64,000 nt of DNA from Carnegiea gigantea (GCA_029747015.1 JAKOGI010001178.1:62001-126000), one strand, 5' to 3'. Shown: positions 47,435-58,766, counted from the first letter of the stretch. Notes: a model not told the origin generated them from the sequence alone. Translations and numbers: made by a program.

Positions 47435-47856
47435 GGTCGTGTTCGGTAATAGATGTTGAAGTAGCGGTTAGTGGTTTGTAGTGTTCAAAATTTTATGAAC
47501 CGCTACTTAAAAGTGTTCGACAAATAGTGGATGAGGTAGTTGTTAGAGGTTTATGTAATGTTTTTCAAAAGCTAATGAGAATAACTTTTAAAAACCTCTA
47601 CCTAGTGGTTGCATTGCAAATTAGAAAATTCATCTTTTTATTTAGCAAAAACCTTTATTTATTGTGCTCTTTTTAGTCATTTTACATAAATCTGCTATTT
47701 TAATAACTACATTTACCAAACGCATTTACTTTAAATCGATAGTTGAACAGATAACTACTAACTACTATTGGGTCATAGCTAATCACTAGTAAAACTGCTA
47801 ACAGTTAGTAAAACAACTAACCATTACTAAAATAGCTAATTTTATCGGGTATGTCC
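47435..47856. mobile_element. Degenerate MITE nested in the hAT-like element
   Basis: The left end GGTCGTGTTCGGTAAT and the reverse-complemented right end GGACATACCCGATAAA match at nine of 16 bases, most differences being transitions. The interior is built of AGTAGCGGTTAG / CTAACTACTA-like inverted words. The flanks share only GAAAA. Boundaries are uncertain. Confidence 0.35.
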
Positions 47857-48017
47857 GAAAAGTGTTGTTGGTTGTCCAAGAGAGGAAAAAACCAAAAAAG
47901 ACTTGTATTACTTATATACATGTTGAAGGACAAAACAGACTAAATGTAGCTAATGTCATAACCAATAAAGTTATGACACTTGGTAAAAATATAAGGAGCC
48001 ACTTAATTTTATATATA

Positions 48018-48444
48018 GGGGGCATTTGGTAATAACAGCTATTTGGAAAAAAGCAGCTATTTGGAAGGATTTTAGCCGGTTTGATCAAATCAAATAGCTA
48101 ATGAACATTTGGTAAAGAGCTGTTTGTAATAGCTGTTTAGCTCCAAAATGCTCTTTTTAAAAAAGGTATTCCCATTAGCCTTTTGAGAAAAGTTTTTTGT
48201 AAAAATGATATAATTGTCTATAAGTTTGAAGAAATTACAGATATCTCATTAAATTCATAAATAAGGGCATAAATGAAAGTTTACCAAGATATGTTTTAGA
48301 AACAGTTAGTTTTTATCAATTACTTTTTCTAAAAATAGCTAATTCAAACAGTTAATATAAACAGATAATCCAAACAGCTAACAGCTAACAGTTAATACAA
48401 ACAGTTAATAGCTAATAGTTAACAACTGTTTATCAAACACAGCC
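48018..48444. mobile_element. MITE (CATTTGGTAA type) nested in the hAT-like element
   Basis: The left end contains CATTTGGTAATAACAG, and the right end reverse complement GTGTTTGATAAACAG. Inside, AACAGCTATTTGG and CCAAACAGCTAACAG words mirror each other. The flanking ATA/ATA could be a 3-bp duplication, but the superfamily is not settled. Confidence 0.55.
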
Positions 48445-48658
48445 ATAGTTATAGAAATATGGGTATTAATTTTCACTCTTTATGTGAATCCGAATAAAAC
48501 TTGCAAACCCATAAAACTGGATGGATATGGGTATTATCTTTATTTTTTAATGCTTTATGCGTGTGAATATGAATATGGGTGCGATTTTCAAAAAGGAGTA
48601 TAAATGCGGTGCGGCTCAACTCGCTCCGTGCCCTCCCATTGCGATCCCTAGCAACAAA

Positions 48659-49827
48659 CAAAAACTAAATAAATCCTTCTCCTTCTCTCTCCTCCTTTAA
48701 TTACACCGTAGTGCTAAACGAAGCACAACGTAAAGCCCGTATTAATTATTGATGTGTGGTGTGCAGTGGAGAGACCACACAAGTCATCAACCTCGATATG
48801 GAGATTCCTCCAATAACTAACCACGTTTTCATATGCCTCTTCCTTTACCCAACTTTGTTTATCTCTCATGACTTCCTATTTGTCTATCATTTCTTATTTA
48901 TCCCTCATGTAAACTCACATTTACGTTAGCCACGGTTTCATATGCCCCATGTAAGCTCATATTACACCAAATTTTTGTTCTCTCTGTCTTTGTCTCGTGT
49001 GTTCCCTCTCCTCTTCACTTTGATCATTATCAGTTTGGTGGATAAACGTTGCAAAAATGGAGGTGGTGGTCAAGTAGGGTTGTGGAAGGATATCGAGGAA
49101 AGGGAGTAGGAGAATAAGGATGGTGGAGGAGTCGGAGAAGCTTTTTAGCATTGCAGTATGCTCACTGGAAGACACCACTGGATTTGCTTGCAGTAGGAAT
49201 GGTCTTCGGTAGCTAATGAAGTGGAAACTCGGACATAAATACAATGGTGATGGTGACACCAAGTTAAGAGGTGATTGCGTACGTAGTGGAAAGCTAAAGC
49301 GGACTCGGGGAGTTGGGCTTCTTTCTTTTCTTTTTGTTTTTTAATAAGTGAGCTCTAGCTTCCATTACACGCAATATCGACTATTATTGTTGTTGCCGGG
49401 ACTTACACTTACAATCTATACATCTATATACAGTCTTTGAAAATTTCTTACTAGATTAACTTAAGTTCATGAAATTATGTGTGGTATATAAAAAAAAAAA
49501 TAAAATCATCATAATGTAGGAATTTATAGTGCGAGAAACTAACACCAGTTAACATAGAGAAGTGAAAATTAAATACTTACATTCACATATGGGGTAGGAA
49601 TAGTTGGTGACAACAAATGAAGGGGTACTTATGCGAAAAGAAAAGAGCTATGCGTTATTGACAAATGAATTGGATCTTGAAGGCATATTATTGAAAATCA
49701 AAATGGATGAGAGGTGCTAGAAAACCATTTTATAAAAGGCAGCCCTGTGCATCTTAATGAATTGAACTTGAGATACTTCAATTCTTAACAAAGCATGTAA
49801 TGCTCTCAAGGGTATATTCTCCTAAGA

Positions 49828-49924
<97 letters not shown>

Positions 49925-51664
49925 TTATAGCATTTTATTCAAATGACTTTCAAGGAGATATTAGGAGCATATACTTTTAGGAATACAATATGAAAAAAAT
50001 GATCGACATCTTATCTGTGCATGTAGTTTAGATACACAAGAGTTACAGAAAAGGCACTAGGCTTATTACCACCTAGAAACACTTTAAATCCTTTCATAAT
50101 AGACTCATGCCATTATTCATTGTTTTGGTTAGTAAAGACCAAATGTAGCACCATCAAATTGTTGGAAACCATGCTCAAATATTAGAGTTTTTTTTTTTTT
50201 TTTTCAAATGTAGCATCATAAAATAGTTGGAAATTGTATTCAAGTAATAGAGTTTCTTAAGCATAATTTTTGTAGCTTTTCAAAAACACATGAAAGTATC
50301 AATGAAATTGATATTCAACTTTATCAACATATAGAAACTGCTATCCTTTTTTGTTGTAAAATTCTATAACAAACTAAAATTCTATAAAAAGCCGTTATGT
50401 TTTTGGAGAAGGAAAAGAAAGACTTGTCATTATTTAATGTAGGAACTTTACTTTAATATTAAACGAAGATCTTGGTCAAAAATATGCTAATGGATTCATT
50501 AGCAAAAGAATTAAGAAGATGGATCTAACCTTCACTACTTAACTATATTAGAAACATAAAAAGGAATTGAAGTATTCCAGCGACTGCATGATTTAGGGTA
50601 GAATTCTTTAATATAAATTAATAAAAGGAAAATAGATTTAATATTATGGCAAGCAAAAGGGTTAAATGTATGATAAATAAAAAGAAAAAAAATATAGCAT
50701 GACAATGGAACTAGTCATGGTACCCAATATTGCTTTTATCCACCGAAAAAAGGGATACAAAGAAAAAAAAGCAAAGAAAAGAAAAGACTGAGACAACGAA
50801 CCACTTCCTTGAAATATTTAAATTCAAAATATTGTCATGTAAAAAAACCTTGTTTAACAAATTAATAAATATCAGTCAAATTTTTCTGAAATGAATGACG
50901 GTCAAGTAGATAGAATATAGTGGTTATTTGATTGGTCTAGACGTGATTAGCAGTTGCATCATCTTTCTAGCTAAAAGTGAAAAGATAGTGTTAAGCGGTA
51001 TAATTTGCTAAGCTTGGGAATTATAATAGGAGATCTTCATCAAGAAAAATATTGTTGACGAAATTATTGTCATCTATGATACTTTAGTCTTAAAATACAA
51101 AATCATGTTAACCAAAGCAAAATATGGATTATACATGTAATCATGGTTCTTATAAGAAGGAAAAAACTATGATGCTTTACTACAGATAATTTTAGCTAAC
51201 AATTTAGTGCTAAAATTAAGTCATTCTTAAACTAGTATGCACATTTACCTCCATTATCGTTCTTTCATCCATTTTAATTGACTACAGCAATTAACCTCTC
51301 ATGTTTTGCTAATTTATTTCCTCATCCCCTTATTTCTCTTGGAGCACCAACAAAAGGCATTTCTACTTCTACATTTTATGTATTTTGATTTTTGCTTCTT
51401 GCAAAATTTTTGCAACACCTCATAAAATTAGTGCTTAATTTAGGTGATGAAATCTACAACTATCTATATTCTATCCACCTCATCGTCCAACTTCCATTGC
51501 AGCAACTACAAACCTTCATTTGCTTTTGAAGGTCAAGCTGCCCTTTATCTTATCGACTAGAAACATACCCATCCGCCCTTACCTTTTCTTCACAAACTCT
51601 ACAAAACAAACTACGCGAAAAGGGTATTGTGTATAAGTAATTAATCAAAACACATTAATTTGTG
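48659..51664. other. Non-coding region upstream of the calcium-sensor gene
   Basis: No gene is seen. It contains a (TA)n run (49833-49918) and a T homopolymer near 50187. The last few hundred bases should hold the promoter of the gene at 51665. No convincing TATA box was found: TATAAG at 51632 lies only 33 bp before the start codon. Confidence 0.5.
49833..49918. repeat. (TA)n microsatellite
   Basis: About 43 TA dinucleotides. Confidence 0.95.
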
Positions 51665-52249
51665 ATGGAGAAGGCGTATGAAAATGCGAACATCTCTTCA
51701 TTCTTGGTAGATCTATTTTCCCTTCATATTGTTCTCGATTTTTTATTCAGTATCACAGGTCTTATCCTTAGTCATTGGTTTCTATTCAGATGTGAACTCC
51801 AACCATCTAAAGATTGTGAAAAGAAATCTAAGGAATCAAATAACTGCCATACTCATGAAAAAAGACCAATAAGCGGCTACTATGAGGAGAAAGATGATGA
51901 TTGCTACTTGATAGGGCAAGATATAAACAAAGTAATGGAAACACTTGGAATTCAATACAACTTGGAAGGAGATGAACTGAAGAAGGTATGGGGTCGGAAA
52001 GAAATTTCTTGCCTTTTTGAAGAGGTTGAGCCAAGTTTACAAGAGCTATGGGAAGCTTTTGAGGTGTTTGATCAAAATAGAGATGGATTTATAGATGCAA
52101 GAGAGTTACGAAGTGTGCTTTGCAGATTAGGATTAAGGAAAGGATCAGATTTACAAGAATGCAAAAAGATGATTAGGGCCTCTAATGAAAATGGAGATGA
52201 CAAAATGGATTTTAAAGAGTTTGCCACATTCATGCTGGAGAATTTCTAA
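51665..52249 (+). CDS. Calmodulin-like calcium-binding protein, CML45/46/47-type
   Basis: This intact single-exon gene encodes 194 residues, the usual size for this CML subgroup; the start is the ATG at 51665. Residues 12-42 are hydrophobic (FLVDLFSLHIVLDFLF, then GLILSHWFLF), a likely membrane anchor or signal-anchor. A charged linker (44-80) follows, then the C-terminal calcium-binding pair. EF-hand loop 1 (136-147, DQNRDGFIDARE) has canonical Asp/Asn at 1, 3, 5, Asp at 9 and Glu at 12. Loop 2 (174-185, NENGDDKMDFKE) has Asn at position 1 and Asp instead of Gly at 6, so its affinity may be lower. The segment 84-122 takes the place of a degenerate first EF pair, as in CML45-47. The protein presumably senses Ca2+ near a membrane. 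Neighbours are all transposons. Confidence 0.93.
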   Translation: MEKAYENANISSFLVDLFSLHIVLDFLFSITGLILSHWFLFRCELQPSKDCEKKSKESNNCHTHEKRPISGYYEEKDDDCYLIGQDINKVMETLGIQYNLEGDELKKVWGRKEISCLFEEVEPSLQELWEAFEVFDQNRDGFIDARELRSVLCRLGLRKGSDLQECKKMIRASNENGDDKMDFKEFATFMLENF

Positions 52250-52646
52250 ACTTGACTTTGTTCGTTGTAAATGGTTTGTAATTAATCTCAATTTCAATAC
52301 TTTGTCTTGTTCCAATCGCATCTCCAAGGACCAATTTTTAATATTAGATGTTGTACAATAATTTTCTTCGTTAGATATAAAGCACACATCGGGTGTGCAT
52401 GTGTTTGTGGAACATATTCCAATGAAAAAAAGTAATACGTACCACGCAAGCTCACATATGATTGAGGCAAACCCATTTGCTATTGTACATTGAACTTTTC
52501 ATTATTAGTGGAGAAACGAGTGGCTAATGTGTGCCTTCAATCATAAGATAAGTCAAAGTCATCTTTACCAGAATGCAAGTCCTTACAAGCCTTTTAAGGA
52601 TTTGTCTTGTAATTTATACCTTTAAAAAAAGTGATGATTTTAAAAA

Positions 52647-52652
<6 letters not shown>
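52250..52652. other. 3' flank of the calcium-sensor gene
   Basis: Non-coding; the first ~150 bp probably hold the 3' UTR. No canonical AATAAA is obvious near the stop. Confidence 0.4.

Positions 52653-52723
<71 letters not shown>
52653..52723. repeat. (TA)n tract flanking the copia derivative
   Basis: A TA dinucleotide run with a few single-base interruptions abuts the left LTR. A longer TA tract begins just beyond the right LTR, so the element inserted into, or beside, a TA microsatellite. Confidence 0.9.
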
Positions 52724-52724
<1 letters not shown>

Positions 52725-53317
52725 GTTAGGATTAATATCAGAGTAACAGTATAGCGAAAGCGATAGGATGCAATAGAAAATCAGAAATTCAATCAACAAA
52801 ACAACAGAATAATAGGAAGAGAGCAAGAACACAGGAATTTAACGTGGAAAACCCAATGTGGGAAAAATCACAGACGGCTACAGCACCAAAACAATACACT
52901 ATGAGTAGGAAAGTACACCACGATCACAATTACCTCAGTGATTCGATCTAAGAGCAGACTTACAATCTCTCTCTATTGTAATCTCTCGCAAACTACTTTT
53001 ACCTCTCAATGTGCTTATGAGTACTGGAGTGATTTAGAACCTAGGCCTGACCCTCCTTTTATAGGGTCTGAAAAATAGGATTTCCCCCCTTTGGAAAGCC
53101 CTAGTCGCTGCAGAGAAAACACCCTCAACGCCAAACCCTAGCCGCTAAAACAAGGCGGCAAAAAATTGGCCGGGGCACGACCGTGCCACGTGGCACGGCA
53201 CCCCCGTGCCACTTTGCTGTTTGCTCCGTCTTCGACTCTTCGTCTTGGCACGCCCGTGTCTGTGCAGCATGGGCTCCCCGTGCCGATACTCGAGATTTTG
53301 GGTCATAAAACTCTACA
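52724..53317 (-). repeat. 3' LTR of the copia derivative, 594 bp
   Basis: It starts TGTTAGGATTAATATCAG and ends AAAACTCTACA. It aligns with 54789-55417 nearly throughout. It contains a TATA box (TATAAAA on the minus strand, 53057-53063) and the GC-rich palindromic block at 53175-53212. Confidence 0.9.
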
Positions 53318-53328
53318 ATCTCCACCTT
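53318..53328 (-). other. Polypurine tract of the copia derivative
   Basis: The minus strand reads AAGGTGGAGAT before TGTAGAG, the classic copia polypurine tract and LTR junction. Confidence 0.8.
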
Positions 53329-53418
53329 GGACCAAAATCTCCAATCGCTGCTTTCTGACTCCGTCATCGCACCCCGAAGGGTGACGCCCCTCCCTAGGGG
53401 CAATGCCCCGATGGGCAC

Positions 53419-54762
53419 TTAGTGGCTGTGAATACCAACTGAGTCCAAGCAATGCTTGAACTTAACTCTAGGAGATGATTTATATGAACTTTCCTTCATA
53501 TAACCCGGCACAGTAGATGCCTGTAAGACATAGAGGCTTCCTTGCCTCAAACCCTTCAGCAGAATCCTACTGCCCTTTGAGACCTTCAGAACTCCACCTT
53601 CAGCTGAATATTTGTACCCCTTGGATTCAAGGGTACCCAAAGAAATGAGGTTACGCTTCAAGTCAGGAACATGATGAACATTCGATAAAGTCCTGACAAC
53701 ACCATCATGGGTCTTGATTTTAACAGTACCGATTCTAGTTACATTACATTGGGCATTATTGCCCATGTGAACAACAGTTGAGTCAACTGGATCATATGTT
53801 GAAAACCAATCCTTGTGAGGACACATATGATAGGTACACCCAGAATCAAGAATCCAATCAGAAGCGCTCCCCCCTTTAGTAGAGGTAGCAAACAGAACGT
53901 CACTATCAGAATCAGATTCAGCAAACGAAGTTTCAGCAGGCTCCTGAGAATTATCTTCTTCTTTCTCCTTCTTCTTTTGCAGTTTGCAATAGTTAGTAAC
54001 AATATGAACCAATTTACCACAGTAATTGCAGGTCTTATCAGCATGAGGATTTTTAGACTTAGAACGGTTCTTACTCCTATTACCGTTCCCCTTTTCAGTT
54101 GTTGTACCCCTTACTGCTAATCCCTCAGCAGAATCAGCATGAATGTCAAGATCAAATTTCTCCTTAGACAACAGGTTTGACTTAACATTTTCAAACGATA
54201 TAGTATTAGAATTACTACATAGCATAATCTCCTTAAAGTGTTTCTAAGAAAGGGGTAACGACACAACAAGCAAAATAGCCTTATCCTTATCCTCAACTTT
54301 CACATCTAGACTCTCCAAGTCAACAAGAATAGAGTTAAACTCATTCAAATGCTTTTGGACAGGGGTACCTTTGGCTATACGAAAGATATACAACCTTTCC
54401 TTCAAACGGATCTTGTTGTCGAGACTCTTCGTCATGTAGAGTTCCTCCAGCCGAGCCCAAAGATCCACTACAGTTGTCTTATCAAGCACCTCTCGCAGGA
54501 CATGTGGTGCCAAGCACAACTGTATGGCTGAAACTGCTTTCAGCTCCAGTTCCTCCCATTCGTCCTCTGTCAACGACCCACGTCTCTTCTTCATGTCTTC
54601 AGCCCACTGTTCTTCTGTCATCCTCTCAGGTTTCACGTGAGGTCCCTTCAGAACCTTCCACAACCCGTGCTGAATGAGAACTGCTCTCATCTGTACCTTC
54701 CAGAGATTAAAACTAATTTTCCCATCGAATTTCTGAATATCTACCTTCATGATAGAAGACAT
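53419..54762 (-). pseudogene. Copia gag-protease ORF, one in-frame amber stop
   Basis: The likely start is the ATG at 54762 (MSSIMKVDIQKFDGKISF), whose N-terminus closely resembles Tnt1/Tork gag (family: E..KFDG...F..W...M...L...GL.K.L). The frame runs to a TAG near 54246 within the conserved SLP.S..HF motif, where a Tyr-like codon is expected. It resumes without a shift at KHFKEIM. The second half has a CCHC knuckle (CNYCGKLVHIVTNYC), an acidic stretch, WILDSGCTYHMCP (protease active site) and RNLISLGTLESKGY. It ends in CLDSVGIHSH at 53419. If the stop were read through, the product would be about 447 residues. Confidence 0.85.
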
Positions 54763-54775
54763 CCTATAACCAAAA

Positions 54776-54788
54776 CTCTGATACCACT
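54776..54788 (-). other. Primer-binding site of the copia derivative
   Basis: The minus strand reads AGTGGTATCAGAG directly after the 5' LTR, complementary to initiator tRNA-Met. Confidence 0.85.
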
Positions 54789-55122
54789 TGTTAGGATTAA
54801 TATCATAGTAACAGTATAGCGGAAGCGATAGGATGCAATAGAAAATCAGAAATTCAATCAACAAAACAACAAAAATAATAGGAAGAGAACAAGAACACAG
54901 GAATTTAACGTGAAAAACCCAATGTGGGAAAAACCACGGACGGCGACAGCACCAAAACAATACACTATGAGCAGAAAAATACACCACGATCACAATCACC
55001 TTAGTGATTCGATCTAAGAGCAGACTTACAATCTCTCTCTATTGTAATCTCTCGCAAACTACTTTTACGTCTCAATGTGTTTATGAGTACTGGAGTGATT
55101 TAGAACCTAGGCCTGACCCTCC

Positions 55123-55129
55123 TTTTATA
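55123..55129 (-). promoter_or_regulatory. LTR TATA box
   Basis: TATAAAA on the minus strand within CCCTATAAAAGGAGGG, conserved in the other LTR at 53057-53063. It lies upstream of gag in the direction of transcription. Confidence 0.65.
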
Positions 55130-55240
55130 GGGCCTGAAAAATAGGGTTTCCCCCCCTTGGAAAAGCCCTAACCGCTGCAGAGAAAACACCCTCAACGCCA
55201 AACCCTAGCCGCCAAAATAAGGCGGCAAAAAATTGGCCAG

Positions 55241-55317
55241 GGCACGACCGTGCCACGTGGACCGCGCCACGTGGCACGGCCCCACCGTGCCACGTGGCAC
55301 GGCACCCCCGTGCCACT
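55241..55317. repeat. GC-rich palindromic block with G-boxes in the 5' LTR
   Basis: Repeated GGCACGACCGTGCCACGTGG-like units include several CCACGTGG or CACGTGG cores. The corresponding block in the 3' LTR (53175-53212) is shorter. Similar blocks occur in the gypsy solo LTR (38830-38957). CACGTG is a bZIP/bHLH binding core in plants, so a promoter role is possible but not shown. Confidence 0.75.
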
Positions 55318-55420
55318 TTGCTGTTTGTTCCGTCTTCGGCTCTTCGTCTTGGCACGCCCGTGTTTGTACAGCATGGGCTCCCCGTGCCGATACTCGAAAT
55401 TTTGGTCCATCAATGTAAAT

Positions 55421-55771
<351 letters not shown>

Positions 55772-56324
55772 ATAAACAAAGTAATTCTGAATTGTTCATG
55801 TAAATGTTTTCATATTAAGGATAAATCATACTTTTCAATGTGAATTTCATTTGCAAAGTGTTCCATTAGTAATGCTGAAAAGGGAGAATTATTGTTCTGA
55901 ATAGATTGTAATAATGTCATGTGAAGGTATCAAATCAAAAAATCATGGCAGAGTTATTGCTAACACAAAATTTGATAGTTGGTCAATAACATGAATATTG
56001 TGCATTTTTAGGGATCCTCATGAATGATTATTAAAAAAAAAAAATACAAATATTCCTAAATCGCTGCATCGTTGAAGATTACTGGATGCTATTTACGTAG
56101 GAGATAGAAAAAGATTTTGAGAAAACAATCCCCATGATTCCTAATAAAGGAATGATTGGATTCTAAGGTAACTAGCCATGGGTTGGTGGGTGAAGGTATG
56201 GCCGATGGTTGGGATAAGGTTCCATGAACCAAGATACCCCTTTAAACATAGCCGCTACTAAGGATTCAATGCAAAATCAAATCTCTAAATTCGATGCAAT
56301 GTCAAGTTTCATGAAATTTTAGTC
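55772..56324. other. Non-coding spacer
   Basis: No gene is seen. A minus-strand leader of the LTR at 56325-57065 may extend into it. Confidence 0.4.
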
Positions 56325-57065
56325 TTTTGATGATTTAGCATACTGGTGACATTATAGTGTGACCACTTGGAATTAGTCATGTTTGCATGAGAAGAGAATA
56401 GTGAAATGAAAGCACTAATTTTGTATAAAATGTGACATTGACATACAACGAAACAAGAACCAAAGGACTCAACTAATCACTTGATCAATGAGCAAGAAGC
56501 AAACACAACAATGAAAAGAAAACCAATTATTATCTTGCTTATTAAACCCTTCAAACTTGCCTCAAGCCGGGTTCAGCAAGAACAACCCCTAAAGATCATC
56601 CCTTTTGTTGGAGTTTGTTGAAAGCTAGGACAAAGAAACCTTGTTTTGTGAAAAGGGTGCCTAATGGGGGAAACTAGTGAAAAAGGAGAGAGAAATCCTA
56701 TAGCAAGGATTGTCGCTCCTAGCAAGAGCATGTATAGAGGAAGAGGCATCTCTCTAGCAAGATAGAAAGAAAAGAGAGAAGAGAGGAAGGCCAATCTCTT
56801 AGGGAAGAAGGAAGAGAAGAACTTCGAATAGTGGTGGGCGAGTAGAACAAAATGCTCAAGCAGAGAAACCTAGCCACAACAAGCCTTAACTTGAGTAGAT
56901 ATTGCCTACTTCCCTGCTTTTCCTGCAATTGGTTAGGCTAGTGGTTGGCCACCAGTATCGATAATGTCCTAGTTCAATATGTGATGTAGGAGGAGGTTAA
57001 TGGAAGCCCATGTATCAAACTAATGGTCACACCCTGCTATTGCATCCATGAGGTCCCTGGTTTAG
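56325..57065 (-). repeat. Copia-type LTR, minus orientation (left arm of inverted pair)
   Basis: The reverse complement of this block aligns in patches with 57950-58830. Shared runs include AAAAGGGATGATCTTTAG, ATAAGCAAGATAATAATT and CTCAAGT.AAGGCTT.TTGT. The similarity extends past the U5-like end into leader sequence. No primer site is recognisable here. Both arms seem to be LTR plus leader of the same family in opposite orientation. Confidence 0.55.
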
Positions 57066-57110
57066 AGAAATCCACATAAGATCTACACTCTATATGCAAT
57101 ACTCACATCT

Positions 57111-57126
57111 CTCTCTCTCTCTCTCC

Positions 57127-57168
<42 letters not shown>
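57111..57168. repeat. (CT)n microsatellite
   Basis: CT dinucleotides with two short interruptions. Confidence 0.95.
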
Positions 57169-57172
<4 letters not shown>

Positions 57173-57949
57173 TCTCTTAAATTTGGTCCAATCAGACTTG
57201 AATTCAGAGTTTTTTTACCATATTAGAATTTGATTATTCCTTTCATATTTAAATTGGATAATTTTTCTTCAGATTTGATTAGATTAGATTTGCATCGAAT
57301 TCGGATTGCCTTGCCATCCCTAGGTTGGGTAGGAGTGTGCAAAGTCGGATTTGGTACCCATTACTCACTTGGATTTGATTACTGTATGAATTCAGTTCAG
57401 AGATATCTTGAACATAAACTAATCCAAATTCTTTTGGTTTAGTTTAGTTTAGGTAATGGGTTTTATAATGACATTCATAGACCTAAAAAACAGTAAAGAA
57501 ACACAATTGTTTACCTCTTAACCAAAAATATTTAAGAACTTAAGGTATGGAGCCCTAAATTTTTTGTTAAATGCATTTTGCCAAAATTTTAAGGCACTCA
57601 CGTTATGGTTTTTAAGTCGGTAAAATGTTATATAATTTAATTAGTGGCAATTTAAAATAAAAAGAACCATAATATACTTATGATGCCACGTTAGGAACCT
57701 ATGCCAAAAGCCTACATAATATGTAATCTAGTAGTGAACCAATACATTAAGATGCATTTAACATATATCTTTTATAGGAAAACAAGTATACTAAAATCCA
57801 GTTCTGTTTCATAACTCTAAAATAAAAATTGTTGAATCGCATCCAATTTTTTTAGTTTAGTACCAAGATTTTCAATTTGGATTTTTGGGATTTAGATTTG
57901 GATTAGGTTAATTGATTCTTCTACATACACTTAAGGTAGAGAATGCAAA
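57169..57949. other. Non-coding spacer between the inverted LTR arms
   Basis: AT-rich sequence with GGATTTGATTAGATTAGATT-like words (57220-57440). No gene is seen. Confidence 0.45.
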
Positions 57950-58766
57950 CATGAATTTGTGTGATATAGGAAATTATTTCACGGCTGTTTAGGCTGGCAC
58001 TAGGGCCCAAAGGTCCTTCAGCTAGTTATGACCCTTAGGTTAGTGTATTTCTCTACATTAGCAACCTCTTGTATCATGTATTCAACTAGGATACTACTTA
58101 GAGGAAGAATAGGACAACAGGTAGGATCTGCTCAAGTCAAGGCTTATTGTAGCTAGGTTTTTCTTACTCAAGCATTTCCTTTGATCGACCTAGGGAACCA
58201 CCAATTGCTGTTTTGAAAACCCTAGGGGTTTCCTTTCACACTCTCACACTATATAAGAAGAGCATCTATGCCCCTAAGAGAGGACACACATACACATACA
58301 CACACACATACACACACACACAGAGCATACAATTTCTTCCCTTATCCCTCACTAGAAAGATTGCCCTTCCTCTAGCATTCTCTTATCTCTTTTATCTCTA
58401 ACTTTGTAGAGACATTGCTCTTCCTCTAGGCATTCTTTTGATAAGAGTGAAAGTTCCTTATCTAGCACTTGTATCTCCCTCTTCTCTAGTTTCTCCCTTT
58501 TGGCACCCGTTTTCACAAACAAAGTTTCTTTGACCACAACAAAGGATATGTTATTCTTGAAACAAAAGGGATGATCTTTAGCGGTTGTGCTTAAAAAACT
58601 TGCTTGAGGTAAGTACTAAAGATTCAATAAGCAAGATAATAATTAGTTTTATTTCCATTATTGAATTGCTTCTTGCTTATTCATCAACCGATTAGTAAGT
58701 CCTTGGGTTCAATTATTTCTTCTTTTTACTAGTTTTCTTAGCATGTGAACACAACTAAGGAAGAAG
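57950..58766 (+). repeat. Copia-type LTR, plus orientation (right arm of inverted pair)
   Basis: It aligns with the reverse complement of 56325-57065. It carries a TATA box (TATATAA, 58250-58256), an (AC)n run at 58287-58322, and is followed by a GGGTATCAGAGG primer-like site at 58766-58777. The upstream boundary is not defined. The element to which it belonged is missing: minus-strand coding of a different copia begins shortly downstream. Confidence 0.55.
58250..58256 (+). promoter_or_regulatory. TATA box of the right-arm LTR
   Basis: TATATAA in ACACTATATAAGAAGAGC, about 510 bp before the primer site, a normal LTR promoter position. Confidence 0.45.

Larger units (their letters stand above)
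46859..48650. mobile_element. hAT-like element, about 1.8 kb, carrying nested MITEs
   Basis: The left end TAGGGGTGGCAATG pairs with the reverse complement of the right end, TAGGGATCGCAATG (12 of 14). The flanking octamers gcaaaaac (46851-46858) and gcaacaaa (48651-48658) agree at six of eight positions, as for a decayed hAT duplication. Both ends carry CCCAT/ATGGGT-type inverted subterminal words (46875-46990 and 48450-48600). No transposase is present. Much of the interior is two other MITEs (about 47435-47856 and 48018-48444). Confidence 0.72.
52724..55417 (-). mobile_element. Tork/Tnt1-like copia deletion derivative (gag-protease only)
   Basis: LTRs at 52724-53317 and 54789 to about 55417 enclose only 1471 bp of interior. 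Reading right to left: primer site, gag with zinc knuckle, protease DSG site and a little GAG-pre-integrase. The same frame then jumps to a CLDSVGIHSH tail that resembles the very end of copia polyproteins, followed by the polypurine tract. Integrase, RT and RNase H are absent, so mobility would need enzymes from a relative. The structure resembles described plant TR-GAG elements. The flanks are TA repeats, so the target duplication cannot be verified. Confidence 0.85.
54789..55417 (-). repeat. 5' LTR of the copia derivative, about 629 bp
   Basis: It starts TGTTAGGATTAATATCAT. The outer end diverges from the partner after TTTTGG near 55405, so the right limit is uncertain by a few bases. It is longer than the 3' LTR because the palindromic block at 55241-55317 has an additional CCACGTGG-containing segment. 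Confidence 0.85.

Noticed and set aside
48957..49262. 101-codon minus-strand frame
   Set aside because: Low-complexity Ser/Leu/Gln text without a domain; no support as a gene.
51632..51638. TATAAG as promoter of the calcium-sensor gene
   Set aside because: Only 33 bp before the ATG, which would leave almost no 5' UTR; kept as unresolved.
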